Shown one piece after another: positions 28,804 to 37,778 of a DNA stretch of 64,000 nt. The translations under genes were made by a program, and so were the position numbers. Source of the DNA: Torulaspora globosa. Lineage: Eukaryota; Ascomycota; Saccharomycetes; Saccharomycetales; Saccharomycetaceae. Within the stretch, counting starts at the first letter, position 1; the number at the start of each line of letters is the position of its first letter. Below the pieces are notes generated by a model. That model was not told the DNA's origin. It searched no databases and saw only the letters and a program-made list of their open reading frames with translations. The DNA lies in NCBI RefSeq assembly GCF_014133895.1, contig NC_050727.1, forward strand, positions 806,001-870,000, written 5' to 3'.

Positions 28804-29571
28804 ATGGAAACACAACATCTCAGCCTCGTGGTCCGGGCAGCAGAACAGAATTTCCCGGCTACAATTCGTGTGCAAGACCAGACCCTACATCGGCAGGTCA
28901 TCGCGATCGACTCGCAAGACCATCGAGTAGACACCTCCAGCGGCTGTCTGAGTCACTATGCAGATCGCGATGCCACCGAAAGACTTCTGTGGGAGCTTGT
29001 CGAGATGCTCGACCACAACCTGGGGTCCGTTTACGCGCGCGTGACGCGTGAACTGTACCACAACACGCGGCCCTGGCGCATAAACAAGTGGGACGAGATG
29101 TTGACCCGCGGGCTTGTTTATGTGGTGTACGTCACCCGCAGCGGCGCTGCGACGGGCCGTCGGCGCCGAGGTCGGAGCACCCCGTTGTTGTTTCTGTCGT
29201 TTATGCTGACGGAGGAGAACGGGCTTATCCACAGCGACCCTGCGCGCGTCTGGTCGGTGCTGTATCTATACGAGATCCAGCTGTTGCCCTGTGTACGCGG
29301 GCGCGGACTCGGGCATACGCTGGTCTCCGAATACCTGGCGGGCACCGCGCGTGCAGTGCGCGAGGGGGCCCGGATGACCGCCGACCAATTCTTCGGTGTT
29401 GAGCTTACGGTGTTTGGCGAAAATGACGGAGCCATCCGATTCTACCGCCGTCTCGGTATGCGGAGAGCGGCGGATTCACCGGAGGAACGTCACGATGATG
29501 TAATTTCCCAGAAACCGCTGTACTATCTGTATGTGATGCGCATCGACAATGTGCCACCGGGATATTTATAA
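28804..29571 (+). CDS. NAT4: Histone H4/H2A N-terminal acetyltransferase (NatD)
   Basis: NatD enzyme, which acetylates the N-terminal serine of histones H4 and H2A. A GNAT acetyl-CoA motif, RGRGLGHTLVSEYL, is visible, preceded by YLYEIQLLP and followed by the conserved FFGVELTVFGENDGAIRFYRRLG. The first ATG in frame is 28804 (METQHLSLV), giving 255 residues against 285 in S. cerevisiae; upstream frame begins only at a TTG. The gene is visibly GC-rich with many CGC and GCG codons, unlike MOT3 next door. It is followed by MOT3, as YMR069W-YMR070W are in S. cerevisiae. Confidence 0.9.
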   Translation: METQHLSLVVRAAEQNFPATIRVQDQTLHRQVIAIDSQDHRVDTSSGCLSHYADRDATERLLWELVEMLDHNLGSVYARVTRELYHNTRPWRINKWDEMLTRGLVYVVYVTRSGAATGRRRRGRSTPLLFLSFMLTEENGLIHSDPARVWSVLYLYEIQLLPCVRGRGLGHTLVSEYLAGTARAVREGARMTADQFFGVELTVFGENDGAIRFYRRLGMRRAADSPEERHDDVISQKPLYYLYVMRIDNVPPGYL

Positions 29572-30223
29572 CTTCGTTTTTCCTAGTGTGGAAGATTGTT
29601 TTGACTCGTGCGTCTCTACGGAAACTTCGGAAGATGGCAAAGCAGGGAAGCCGACGATTTTTCTTTTTCTTTTCTTATTGCTGGTTTCGAAACATTGTTG
29701 AACGACGGGCTGCGCAGGTTTCTTCGAGGAGCATGGAACAATGTGTAAGGACGATTTAGGCAACCCCCTTTTGGTCTCTCCAGTGTTCTCTGCGTTGCGT
29801 TCTCTGGGTGCTTCTGAGTGCCTGTGCGGCGACCGTGGATTCTCCTTGAAGAATTTTTGTACAGCTTTCGAGAAAAATATGCCTTTGTTTGCAAACTGAA
29901 AGGGATGTTATAAACCTTGCGTTTTTCCGCTTTCTGCTCTTTTCGAGTGGCAGAGAACAATTGGTAGATTATAGAGGTCTCCCTACACTCCAAATGTTAA
30001 AAGAAGTTTAAACCTTCTTTCTATTTGGCCCGCATTGAAAGAAAAAAAGTAGATCGCAAAACTTCAACTAATTGAACAATTGCAATATTGGCGTTTAATT
30101 CTTTTTTTCTTTGTTTCTAGCAGGATTTTACCAGAAATTGGGCTTTAGTGCGCCAATCCTTTTTTTTTTCAATTCCGTTACCTCGGTTGGCCACTTCTGC
30201 GTCCCTCTTTATAGTTCCATCTC
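29572..30223. other. Intergenic: MOT3 promoter
   Basis: 652 bp with abundant T-rich tracts (near 30100-30115 and 30160-30170). A 125-codon antisense frame at 29616-29993 starts at a TTG and lacks protein-like features. No gene is called. Confidence 0.45.
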
Positions 30224-31555
30224 ATGGAAAACTATCCAATAAGGCAGCAGCAGGGCCAGCTACAAGCAAACCCTAGGGAAGATGGTCTCCATGGGAGTGA
30301 CATGTCTGGGATCCGCAGAGGGGACGAACCACAGCAGCAGCAACAACAACAGCAGCAGCAGCAGCAACAGCAGCAGCAAAGGCACCCGGTACCCTTGCAA
30401 CCTAACTATCAATACGAATATCCTTACAAGTATCCCAGTGTGTCAAACGTCATGTATGCGGGGAACAATCCTCCACGGAACAGCGTATCCTATTACGTGA
30501 ATGAGCAGGATTCTTCACACCAACTCTCTAAGCAGAGCAGTGGTGTTAATGTCTTGTATCCAAACGTTTTACCGGGAATGTATCACCAGGGCAACGTGTT
30601 TCAGGCAGGGACGCAGCCGCAATCATCAGCCCCGCCCCCACAGCAGCACCCGCAGCAGCAACAATACTACCAATACCCGCCAAACATGCCTCTGACAGCG
30701 CCGCAGTTTCCGCCGCATCAGTACTATCCCATTTATCCGCCGGTCGGGGGGCTATCGCAACCTCGCGATACCGCAGCACAACGGTCACGGCAACTGGTTC
30801 TCCTAGATAACTCTAATTCCAATGGAATGCTGCCAAGTTTACAAATCCAGCAGCCGCTGATACAGCAGACGGCCGGCAAACATCATCTATCCATACCGTT
30901 TCAACCGCCACATACCCAGGCGAGGATTGCGCCCGCGGACGATCCAAGACTGACATATCAGCAACCTCTACCACTGCCGTCCGTCGCCCCGAGTGGGTGG
31001 ATTAACGATACCAATGACAATAGTGAACGTAGAGCCGACGGCAATGTACCGAGAATTAAGGACAGCATTGATGGAGCCGACGATATCGACAACTACGACG
31101 AGGATGGTGATCGGAAATCTGGAAGGAGAATTCTAGACCAAGGCTCCGTCCATAAATGCCATCTATGTAACAAATCTTTCAAGAGAAGGTCTTGGTTGAA
31201 ACGTCATTTACTGTCCCATTTCCCAGATCGTCATTTTGCATGTCCCTGGTGCCTGAGCAAACACAAAAGAAAGGACAATCTTTTGCAGCACATGAAACTC
31301 AAGCATACGGATTACGTCTTACAAGAGCTGCGTTCACACAACATCAAAGTGGATGGTGGTTTCCTTACAATTTCAAACAGCAACAACAACAGTAACAACA
31401 GCAATAACAACAGCAGCAACAACAGCAGCAGCACCTCTACCAGCAGCAGCAGCAACAACATTAGATCCTTGCTGTACGAGGGAAAATTGAACAAAGATGA
31501 AGTTAAAAAAGTTCTAAATTCTCTCATTGATAAGCATAATAACGCGCATAATTGA
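30224..31555 (+). CDS. MOT3: Zinc-finger transcription factor Mot3-like
   Basis: Nuclear C2H2 transcription factor; S. cerevisiae Mot3 represses hypoxic and ergosterol genes and can form a prion. The N-terminal 290 residues are Gln/Asn/Pro-rich with a 16-residue polyglutamine run (residues 37-52). Two adjacent C2H2 fingers lie at about residues 311-362 (HKCHLCNKSFKRRSWLKRH; FACPWCLSKHKRKDNLLQH). A Ser/Asn-rich segment (near 384-415) precedes the C-terminus. Length is 443 against 490 in S. cerevisiae. Its place between NAT4 and TVP18 is conserved. It is convergent with TVP18, 43 bp apart. Confidence 0.93.
   Translation: MENYPIRQQQGQLQANPREDGLHGSDMSGIRRGDEPQQQQQQQQQQQQQQQQRHPVPLQPNYQYEYPYKYPSVSNVMYAGNNPPRNSVSYYVNEQDSSHQLSKQSSGVNVLYPNVLPGMYHQGNVFQAGTQPQSSAPPPQQHPQQQQYYQYPPNMPLTAPQFPPHQYYPIYPPVGGLSQPRDTAAQRSRQLVLLDNSNSNGMLPSLQIQQPLIQQTAGKHHLSIPFQPPHTQARIAPADDPRLTYQQPLPLPSVAPSGWINDTNDNSERRADGNVPRIKDSIDGADDIDNYDEDGDRKSGRRILDQGSVHKCHLCNKSFKRRSWLKRHLLSHFPDRHFACPWCLSKHKRKDNLLQHMKLKHTDYVLQELRSHNIKVDGGFLTISNSNNNSNNSNNNSSNNSSSTSTSSSSNNIRSLLYEGKLNKDEVKKVLNSLIDKHNNAHN
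30332..30379 (+). repeat. MOT3: Polyglutamine CAG/CAA tract in MOT3
   Basis: 16 uninterrupted glutamine codons, mixed CAG and CAA, encode residues 37-52. Confidence 0.9.
31375..31460 (+). repeat. MOT3: Ser/Asn low-complexity tract in MOT3
   Basis: A run of AAC/AGC/AAT triplets encodes an asparagine- and serine-rich stretch after the zinc fingers, a prion-like composition. Confidence 0.8.
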
Positions 31556-31598
31556 TATATCTCGCATACATATATTGTAATATTCTGTACATAAATTT

Positions 31599-32102
31599 TC
31601 AAAGCATCTCTCTAACGACAGCTTCGTGCGGGAAATCGTCATCTGTGGGATTTTTCAAGATATGTGTGTTTTGAAATTCCTGATGTTTACCAAGCGCAAT
31701 CGCATAACTTACAGCTGAGATGGTCAACCCCACAGCGACAACGATCAAACTTGTGGCTTGTACAGCGATTGAACACCACTGGATCACCGCCATTACAATG
31801 TAAAAGATGGTTCTGGAACCATTGGTCTCGAATCTCTTGATAAACTCGATGAAATTATCGCTTAGGGGACATATCTTCAAGAGGAAAGGTACTTCCACGA
31901 ATAATATGATCAAGCCCTGAACAATAGCCACAATCCCAAAGGCAATAACAGCACTAACATGAAAGAGATTGGCAATCCCAAGCGCTATACAAAGGAAAAT
32001 GTTAATGTAACCAAACCATTGTCCATAAAGGCTGAAATTGAAGCTTTTCAAATCCTTAACGATTCCAGCAACGTTAATAAACTGTTTAATGCTCAATGCC
32101 AT
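31599..32102 (-). CDS. TVP18: Golgi membrane protein Tvp18
   Basis: Integral membrane protein of late-Golgi vesicles with a possible trafficking role. The ATG at 32102 gives MALSIKQFINVAGIVKDLKS and exactly 167 residues, the S. cerevisiae length. An upstream in-frame ATG at 32162 would add 20 residues with no counterpart, so I prefer the internal one. Four hydrophobic segments are visible (YINIFLCIALGIANLFHVSA; FGIVAIVQGLIILFVEVPF; TIFYIVMAVIQWCSIAVQAT; LIVVAVGLTISAVSYAIAL). The C-terminus DDDFPHEAVVREML is strongly conserved. Synteny with YMR071C supports the call. Confidence 0.95.
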   Translation of the reverse strand: MALSIKQFINVAGIVKDLKSFNFSLYGQWFGYINIFLCIALGIANLFHVSAVIAFGIVAIVQGLIILFVEVPFLLKICPLSDNFIEFIKRFETNGSRTIFYIVMAVIQWCSIAVQATSLIVVAVGLTISAVSYAIALGKHQEFQNTHILKNPTDDDFPHEAVVREML

Positions 32103-32299
32103 CGGTTTGCTAACGTGATTGTTAGAATTCAATAGCTCATCTTGGTGAATTCTAGCAATCATCGATCTTGACTTTGATACTCGTTTGTCCCTTGTTACTT
32201 TCGTTTACGCTCAAGCCGTATCGTGCGACACATCGCTAAGTCATCTCGGTTAGTTATCTCATTGACCACAGAGCTACAATAAGTTTCACTTCAGTTCGA

Positions 32300-34270
32300 A
32301 TGGCAAGCCGGATTATGACTAATCTAGACGACTCAGGGTACCACACAGCTAGCGATCATGAGTATGATGAAGTCGAAAGTTTGAGAAAGGCTATCCCGAG
32401 CAGAACTGCCGCGAACGAAACTGTTCCTACCAAGAAAGATTTAGGCTACATCTCGAGGAGACTGCAGAGCAGCGCCTTCATAAGCGATTTGCAGCATGGA
32501 TTGAGCTTTAATAATGCGCTGACCAGACTACAAACGATGAAAGCTCTGATGGAACAACTGGTGTCGGATGCCATCGATAACAATGTGGAGAGCGGGGATG
32601 ATTTCCAGGATTGTGCATCATCGCATGATTCTCTTGAAGATAAGGGTGTGGAGGAACCAAAGGGTATTACTCGTGTTACAACGCCAAAGTTGATTCCCAT
32701 GTATAATGACGTGGTGATCCCACAGGATAAATATCCAGACAACGGGGCCCACGAAGATGCTACGGAGAACGAAAGGGAGATGGCGGAGTTGGAACCTCTG
32801 ACTGTAATATCATCGCACGAGAAGAAGGATCATAAGATACTGCGGTCGAGGATAAGGCAAATCAATGATCTCAAAGTACAACCAAAACAGAAGGCGATAA
32901 TGATTCAAAAATTAATGATGGGTAACGTTAAAATCGCAAACGACCAGGTGGACAAGCGGTGTGCGGGAAGTAGCGATGATAGCGAGCTAATTTCAGTAGA
33001 GTCAATTACCACGCCAGATGATTTGCGACCAGTTTTTCAGAGACCAGGCGTACTGGGCTGTCCGCATTACCAGCGAGCTTGCAAATTGCTATGCGGAGTC
33101 TGTAATAAGTGGGTTCCTTGCAGGTTATGCCACGACGAGTTGCAGCATGATAATCCTCACGTACTGGACAAAGACAGAATATATTGGATCATGTGTATGA
33201 GATGTCAGAACGTTCAACGGCCTTCAAGAGCCTGTGAAAAATGCTTGGAGGAGTTTGCATCGTATTGTTGCGAAAAATGTAAACTTTACGATAACGACGA
33301 GGCTAAAGATATTTACCACTGTGATAAATGCGGGATTTGCAGATTAGGTTTGGGATTGGGTGTGGATTTTTTCCATTGTGACGGTTGCCAGGCATGTCTC
33401 TCCATCGAGCTGCAGGACAACCACAAATGTATCGAACGAGCAACAATGTCAAACTGCCCAATCTGTGGGGAGTACATGTTCACCTCGGTAAAGCCAGTTG
33501 TTTACATGTCACCGTGCGGCCATGCCATCCATCAGCATTGCTTCGACGAATATACTAGACACTCCTACAAATGCCCACATTGCCAAGTAACGGTTCTCAA
33601 TATGGATGCTCAGTTTAGGGTACTGGATAAAGAGATAGAAGAGCAACCATTGCCAGAACCTTACAGCAACTGGATGTGCATTGTTTCATGCAACGATTGC
33701 AAAGGCAGAAGCAAATGTAACTATCACATTTTAGGCCTAAAATGCGGACACTGTTTGAGCTATAACACCATCCAGGTAAAGTTGATCAAGCCTGAAAATG
33801 GCGAAGAAGATAATCGCATAAATTCTGCTGCATTGGAACAGTTCAGTCACTCAATGAACCACTCACTAAGCGAAAACTTGCTACGGGACCACTTCCAAAC
33901 AGAGGAAATATCTCCCATCATTAACATGGATAATTCCATGTTATCAAATTTCGATCAGTACATGAACGGATACTTCAAAGAGGCACATCGCGACGGAGAC
34001 AAGGAAAGTCATAATGTCAATGACTTTATAAATACCAAGAACCTCTTCGGACAAGAAAAGAGTGAGAATGATGGCTGTTCATCCAACATCGCGGAATCAC
34101 AAGGTATGAGCAGGGTTGGCTCGCTGACGGGCAAATTCAAGCAACTAATAGGTGACAGCTTACCTGTACAAAGATCAATAACCGACGTGTTTCAGATGTG
34201 GAGGCAAGAAGGTGGCAGCGGACAAGAAAATTTGCCACAGCAGTCGAGTCCCGACGACCCAGATAAGTAG
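32300..34270 (+). CDS. RING-CHY zinc-finger protein, RCHY1/Pirh2-like E3 ligase
   Basis: Predicted ubiquitin ligase with the domain order of human RCHY1 (Pirh2) and plant RING-CHY proteins. A CHY zinc finger begins about residue 254 (GCPHYQRACKLLC, then CRLCHDE). A CTCHY-type finger follows (CDKCGICRLG, FHCDGCQACL), then a RING-H2 at about 387-430 (CPICGEYMF, CGHAIHQHCFDEY, CPHC). A zinc ribbon lies near 465-485 (CNDCKGRSKC, LKCGHC). The N-terminal 240 residues are polar and unrecognised, and the C-terminal 150 look disordered. I recall no RING-CHY orthologue at this place (between TVP18 and ABF2) in S. cerevisiae, so this seems to be a gene lost there. Substrates are unknown. Confidence 0.88.
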   Translation: MASRIMTNLDDSGYHTASDHEYDEVESLRKAIPSRTAANETVPTKKDLGYISRRLQSSAFISDLQHGLSFNNALTRLQTMKALMEQLVSDAIDNNVESGDDFQDCASSHDSLEDKGVEEPKGITRVTTPKLIPMYNDVVIPQDKYPDNGAHEDATENEREMAELEPLTVISSHEKKDHKILRSRIRQINDLKVQPKQKAIMIQKLMMGNVKIANDQVDKRCAGSSDDSELISVESITTPDDLRPVFQRPGVLGCPHYQRACKLLCGVCNKWVPCRLCHDELQHDNPHVLDKDRIYWIMCMRCQNVQRPSRACEKCLEEFASYCCEKCKLYDNDEAKDIYHCDKCGICRLGLGLGVDFFHCDGCQACLSIELQDNHKCIERATMSNCPICGEYMFTSVKPVVYMSPCGHAIHQHCFDEYTRHSYKCPHCQVTVLNMDAQFRVLDKEIEEQPLPEPYSNWMCIVSCNDCKGRSKCNYHILGLKCGHCLSYNTIQVKLIKPENGEEDNRINSAALEQFSHSMNHSLSENLLRDHFQTEEISPIINMDNSMLSNFDQYMNGYFKEAHRDGDKESHNVNDFINTKNLFGQEKSENDGCSSNIAESQGMSRVGSLTGKFKQLIGDSLPVQRSITDVFQMWRQEGGSGQENLPQQSSPDDPDK

Positions 34271-35236
34271 ATGACTTCTTAACGGATATGTTCAACCATT
34301 ACAAACATTGTAACAGTTTCACTGTTACATCCAAAGCCTCTTGAGTCCATATACGATGAATTTGACACATTCGTATCAGACGATCATATCCAACTACACT
34401 TTTTAGGGACCAACAGTTTATTCTTCACCTTCAACTACCACTGTGACTTCTGTGATAAGAACAACATAGGATTATAGGTCTAAATACGTGGCATATTTAC
34501 CACACTAAGTATGTTGACAATTTACGCAGACTCTGGGGTCATTACTATGGAAAACAGAAAGATGACGACTGGCGGCTAATTTAAGGTTCAGAACCACGTG
34601 ATGCAGAAGCGTTTAGCTATTACCCGACTTGAGACTTTTTGATCAGAATCACGGGGAACGAATGAGGTTACTGGCTGCATCAAGCTTCGTGTCCCTCAGG
34701 GGGCTCCGGTATGTTCCTTGCGCTCTCTGTGGGCCACTGGGCAAGTTCGTGTCTGAGGCACGAAGGCTGCACGCAGAGCGAGGCCTTTTTCCGACGGCTA
34801 GGGGAATATGCTGCTTTTCTCGTGGATTCTGAGGTCATTCCTAAGGCCTGCCGGGAAATCTCTGAAAATTTTCTCCCACCAGTGGATTGCCAGAACAACG
34901 GACAACAAGTCTGAGAAGCAAATCTATTGGGAATTCTGTACAAACGCTAGTGCGGCCCGCATACATTGACGCTAGAGAGACAACTACGCATTAGTAAGCC
35001 TCTTTATTGTTAGAAGTTAGTGATACCTTTTCAGGCCTCGGTTTTTTCTTGGGCTTCCTTCTGCTTGTTCACCTAGGCAAAGAGAAAGCTTTACAAGAGT
35101 TGCTAGGTTTCCCGAAAGAGCATCTGTTTACAAGCAGCGCCAACCGAGTGACCAGGTATAGTCCGAACAAGACAGCTTAAAACTAGTCACAACTATTTTA
35201 TTTCCTTTCCTTTTTTGCTAGTCGCTTTTGTCTTTG
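34271..35236. other. Intergenic: promoter of the HMG-box gene
   Basis: 966 bp between two plus-strand genes. It holds an 8-bp-stem inverted repeat just after the RING-CHY stop (34309-34329), one CACGTG E-box (34595-34600), an ATTGTT core near 35005 of the kind bound by HMG-box repressors such as Rox1, and a pyrimidine-rich stretch before the ATG. Open frames at 34629-34943 overlap on both strands and look like chance. A long promoter fits a stress- or oxygen-regulated gene. Confidence 0.5.
34309..34329. terminator. Hairpin-forming inverted repeat 3' of RING-CHY gene
   Basis: TGTAACAG-TTTCA-CTGTTACA gives an 8-bp perfect stem with a 5-nt loop, starting 39 bp after the stop codon. It could structure the 3' UTR or be a palindromic factor site. 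Yeast Pol II termination does not need hairpins, so the role is uncertain. Confidence 0.35.
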
Positions 35237-35598
35237 ATGTCTTCTACTATCCAAATACCGAACCTAAATTCCGGTAATTCCCCCAAACAAGAGGATTCGA
35301 ACAGCTCTACTAACAACATCCTATCCATAGGAACGGATCATCTGCAGTACCAGCCGCTAGATCCTCCCGAAACTCAGTTCAGAGAATTACATCAGTTTTC
35401 GACGCGTCAGGCACAGAGCTTAAGTCATTATCCGACTCAGGCTTTTCAACCGCAATACCACGTACCACCTCCTAATCAACAACAACAACAGCAGCAGCCA
35501 CAGCAACAGCAGCTACATCAGCAACAACAGCAGCAGCAACAGAAGCAGCAGCAACAACAACTAGAGCAGCAACAACAATTACAGCAGCAGCAGCAGCT

Positions 35599-35634
<36 letters not shown>

Positions 35635-36610
35635 GCAACAGCAGGCTTATTATCAACAGCCTTATACGCAGTTCGCGAATCAACCAAATCAGCATCTGCA
35701 GCAAGCTCAACAAAGGCAACCCCAGTACTCTAATCAGCACTTACAGCAGATTCAGCAACAGCCCAATCCAGGATCGGCCCCGCAAGAATTTAACTACACA
35801 CAAGGTAACTCGGGTCTTCAAGCATTCAACCAACAACAGTTATCAGAACTCATGTACAACTCATTTCTCTCCCACTTGGCTCAAAAGCAAGTATCAAGCG
35901 CTTTAGGCAGTGCTCTAGGCACTGCTTCTCACATTAACCCTGCTACGGCAGTCGCGGCTGGTTCCTCGTTCCTCACTCAACCAGTACAGAGGTACTTTCA
36001 TAACAACATGAATGCTTCACCTACTATGATGGAAGCTGCACATCCGGCTATGATGCAACCATCTCAGCAGATCCAATTGCAAAATGCTCAACCTGTCGCC
36101 AAAAAGATGTCTTCTACACAGAGCAGAATCGAGAAGAGGAAACAGTTAAAGAAGCAAGGTCCAAAGAGGCCCTCATCTGCCTATTTCTTATTTTCCATGT
36201 CTATCAGAAATGAACTCCTCCAACAATACCCCGAGGCTAAAGTACCGGAACTTTCCAAGTTAGCATCAGCCAAGTGGAAAGAATTGTCTGACGACGAAAA
36301 GAAACCATTTTATGAGGAGTTCAGGACCAATTGGGAAAAATATAGAGTTTTGAGAGACGAATATGAAAAGACTCTACCCCCTAAGAGGCCTTCTGGACCC
36401 TTCATTCAGTTTACTCAGGAAATTAGACCTGTTGTGGTCAAGGAGAATCCGGATAAGAATTTAATTGAAGTGACCAAAATGATTGGTGAGAGATGGCGCA
36501 ATCTTGATCCAGCTACGAAGGCTGAGTACACTGAGAATTACAAAAGAAGATTAAAAGAATGGGAAAGCTGTTATCCAGAAGAGGCAGAAGAGAAGGAATT
36601 TAAGAAATGA
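35237..36610 (+). CDS. IXR1: Two-HMG-box protein with Gln-rich N-terminus (Ixr1/Abf2 locus)
   Basis: DNA-binding protein. S. cerevisiae Ixr1 is a transcriptional regulator of hypoxic genes that also binds cisplatin-distorted DNA; its duplicate partner Abf2 packages mitochondrial DNA. The first ATG in frame is at 35237, giving 457 residues (597 in Ixr1, 183 in Abf2). The N-terminal half is glutamine-rich. HMG boxes lie at about residues 309-376 (KRPSSAYFLFSMSIR) and 382-450 (KRPSGPFIQFTQEIR). The Q-rich architecture is Ixr1-like, while the neighbours TVP18 and IRC21 flank ABF2 in S. cerevisiae. An in-frame ATG at 36107 would give a 167-residue HMG-only product. Confidence 0.9.
35477..35644 (+). 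repeat. IXR1: Glutamine-codon tract with pure (CAA)11
   Basis: 56 codons, almost all CAA or CAG, with a few Pro, Leu, His, Lys and Glu interruptions. The part at 35600-35632 is eleven uninterrupted CAA repeats, likely length-polymorphic. Confidence 0.9.
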
Positions 36611-36792
36611 TTGTTCAACGGGAACGCTACGCAGTGGCAACAATTGTAATACTTTCTCATGGTTCCGTCTTTTTTCGACCTTCTATTTGCTTCCAACAGC
36701 CCCTGCCTAGCCAGTTTCGAAGCTGAATTGGATGCCGTTAAATACAAATAATTTTCTTGTTCAATTCTTAACCTTTCAATATCATTGCTCAT
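36571..36792 (-). CDS. Small unrecognised ORF antisense to the IXR1 tail
   Basis: 73 codons from a genuine ATG at 36792. The first 60 lie in the 214-bp gap between convergent IXR1 and IRC21; the last 13 run antisense into IXR1. The predicted start, MSNDIERLRIEQENYLYL, is helix-prone and charged. No family is recognised and chance is quite possible. It lies 33 bp downstream of the IRC21 stop on the same strand, so it could equally be 3' UTR. Confidence 0.2.
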   Translation of the reverse strand: MSNDIERLRIEQENYLYLTASNSASKLARQGLLEANRRSKKDGTMRKYYNCCHCVAFPLNNHFLNSFSSASSG

Positions 36793-36824
36793 CTATTTAA
36801 TGAAACAGCAGGGGGACATGCCAC

Positions 36825-37472
36825 CTAAATAACGTAGACACCGACCAGACACGTCTCCAATAGTTTATCAAAGCTTACCCACCTATGGTATTTTTCAAAT
36901 GCCTTCGTCCCATCTTTACCGGCGCAATTCTTGAGCAGAATATCAACCCCCCCAGGATGAAAGTCGAAATAGTATGTTAGACAATAGACATTTCCCCGAA
37001 TCACACACCAGCAGTCGTCGAGGGATGAATGTTTTTGGAGCATTTCCTTATCGATTCGCAGAGGCGGTCTAATCATATAAGTAGGAACGCCTCTTTGCAA
37101 TTGCATAAGAGACTGAGGATGATTGAGATGTTGTAATCTTTCAAAGTCTTCATTGAGAAGCTTCTCAATCCCAACGACTAATCCCTGCTTCTTGCCCTTT
37201 CCAGACACCAACTCGTGCCAATCCAATGCGCTGTGGCCCGGCTTCAGTCTAACTTTGCTCCTGTACCCACCTGCTCCCAATGTGCTACATCCTGCCTGAA
37301 TTGCAAGCTCCGATTTTTCTGTGTGGTTCAATTCTGGCGTGAGCTTTGATCCCAATGGGACGGCCAGCATTCTCTGAACACCGGGAGCAGCCGGCCTTCT
37401 TAGAGCGTCTTTTGCCTGCCCAACTCGTTTGGCTATTGGATTCGATGGTTCGCCCATCTCCAAGTTTGTCAT
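36825..37472 (-). CDS. IRC21: Cytochrome b5-domain protein
   Basis: Putative haem protein; IRC21 was named for increased recombination centres in mutants, and its biochemical role is unclear. The C-terminal cytochrome b5-like domain (about residues 135-215) has CWCVIRGNVYCLTYYFDFHPGG and a second haem-ligand histidine in YHRWV. The N-terminal 130 residues are basic and mostly unassigned. Length is 215 against 201 in S. cerevisiae. Order HMG-box gene, IRC21, SDD2, RCO1, PDS5 equals YMR072-YMR076. Confidence 0.92.
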   Translation of the reverse strand: MTNLEMGEPSNPIAKRVGQAKDALRRPAAPGVQRMLAVPLGSKLTPELNHTEKSELAIQAGCSTLGAGGYRSKVRLKPGHSALDWHELVSGKGKKQGLVVGIEKLLNEDFERLQHLNHPQSLMQLQRGVPTYMIRPPLRIDKEMLQKHSSLDDCWCVIRGNVYCLTYYFDFHPGGVDILLKNCAGKDGTKAFEKYHRWVSFDKLLETCLVGVYVI

Positions 37473-37778
37473 GGGGTCTCAGGACTCCTTGGATTTTAGC
37501 AGCTGCTCATCGAAATGACACATTTTTCAGCATATAAAGATGATGTATGTAGAACTATAAATACTTGCAGAAACTTCAAATCTAGAGCCTGGGAGGCTGT
37601 CGGTACTATAAATACTGTAAATTAAAGATTCACAAACCCACTGCAATGGTCTATTTATCCGTCGCTCGCCATGTATGGGCAGACACAGCGGAGCAACCTG
37701 ATGCGAGGCGCCCGTCTGGGCATGAACTTTCTGGAGTTCATAGGACGCTTGATATCAGCTAGCCACATCGGTCAATGA
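37473..37778. other. Intergenic: IRC21 promoter and SDD2 3' region
   Basis: 306 bp. The 12-mer ACTATAAATACT occurs twice in direct orientation (37554-37565 and 37605-37616), each containing TATAAATA. No ORF was found. Confidence 0.5.

Noticed and set aside
29616..29993. 125-codon minus-strand ORF upstream of MOT3
   Set aside because: Begins with TTG, no recognisable domain, lies in a T-rich promoter.
32103..32162. 20-residue N-terminal extension of TVP18 from the ATG at 32162
   Set aside because: The family protein starts MALS and is exactly 167 residues from 32102; the extension has no counterpart.
35472..35687. Antisense Val/Ala-rich ORF over the IXR1 Gln tract
   Set aside because: It is the mirror of CAA/CAG repeats and has no independent support.
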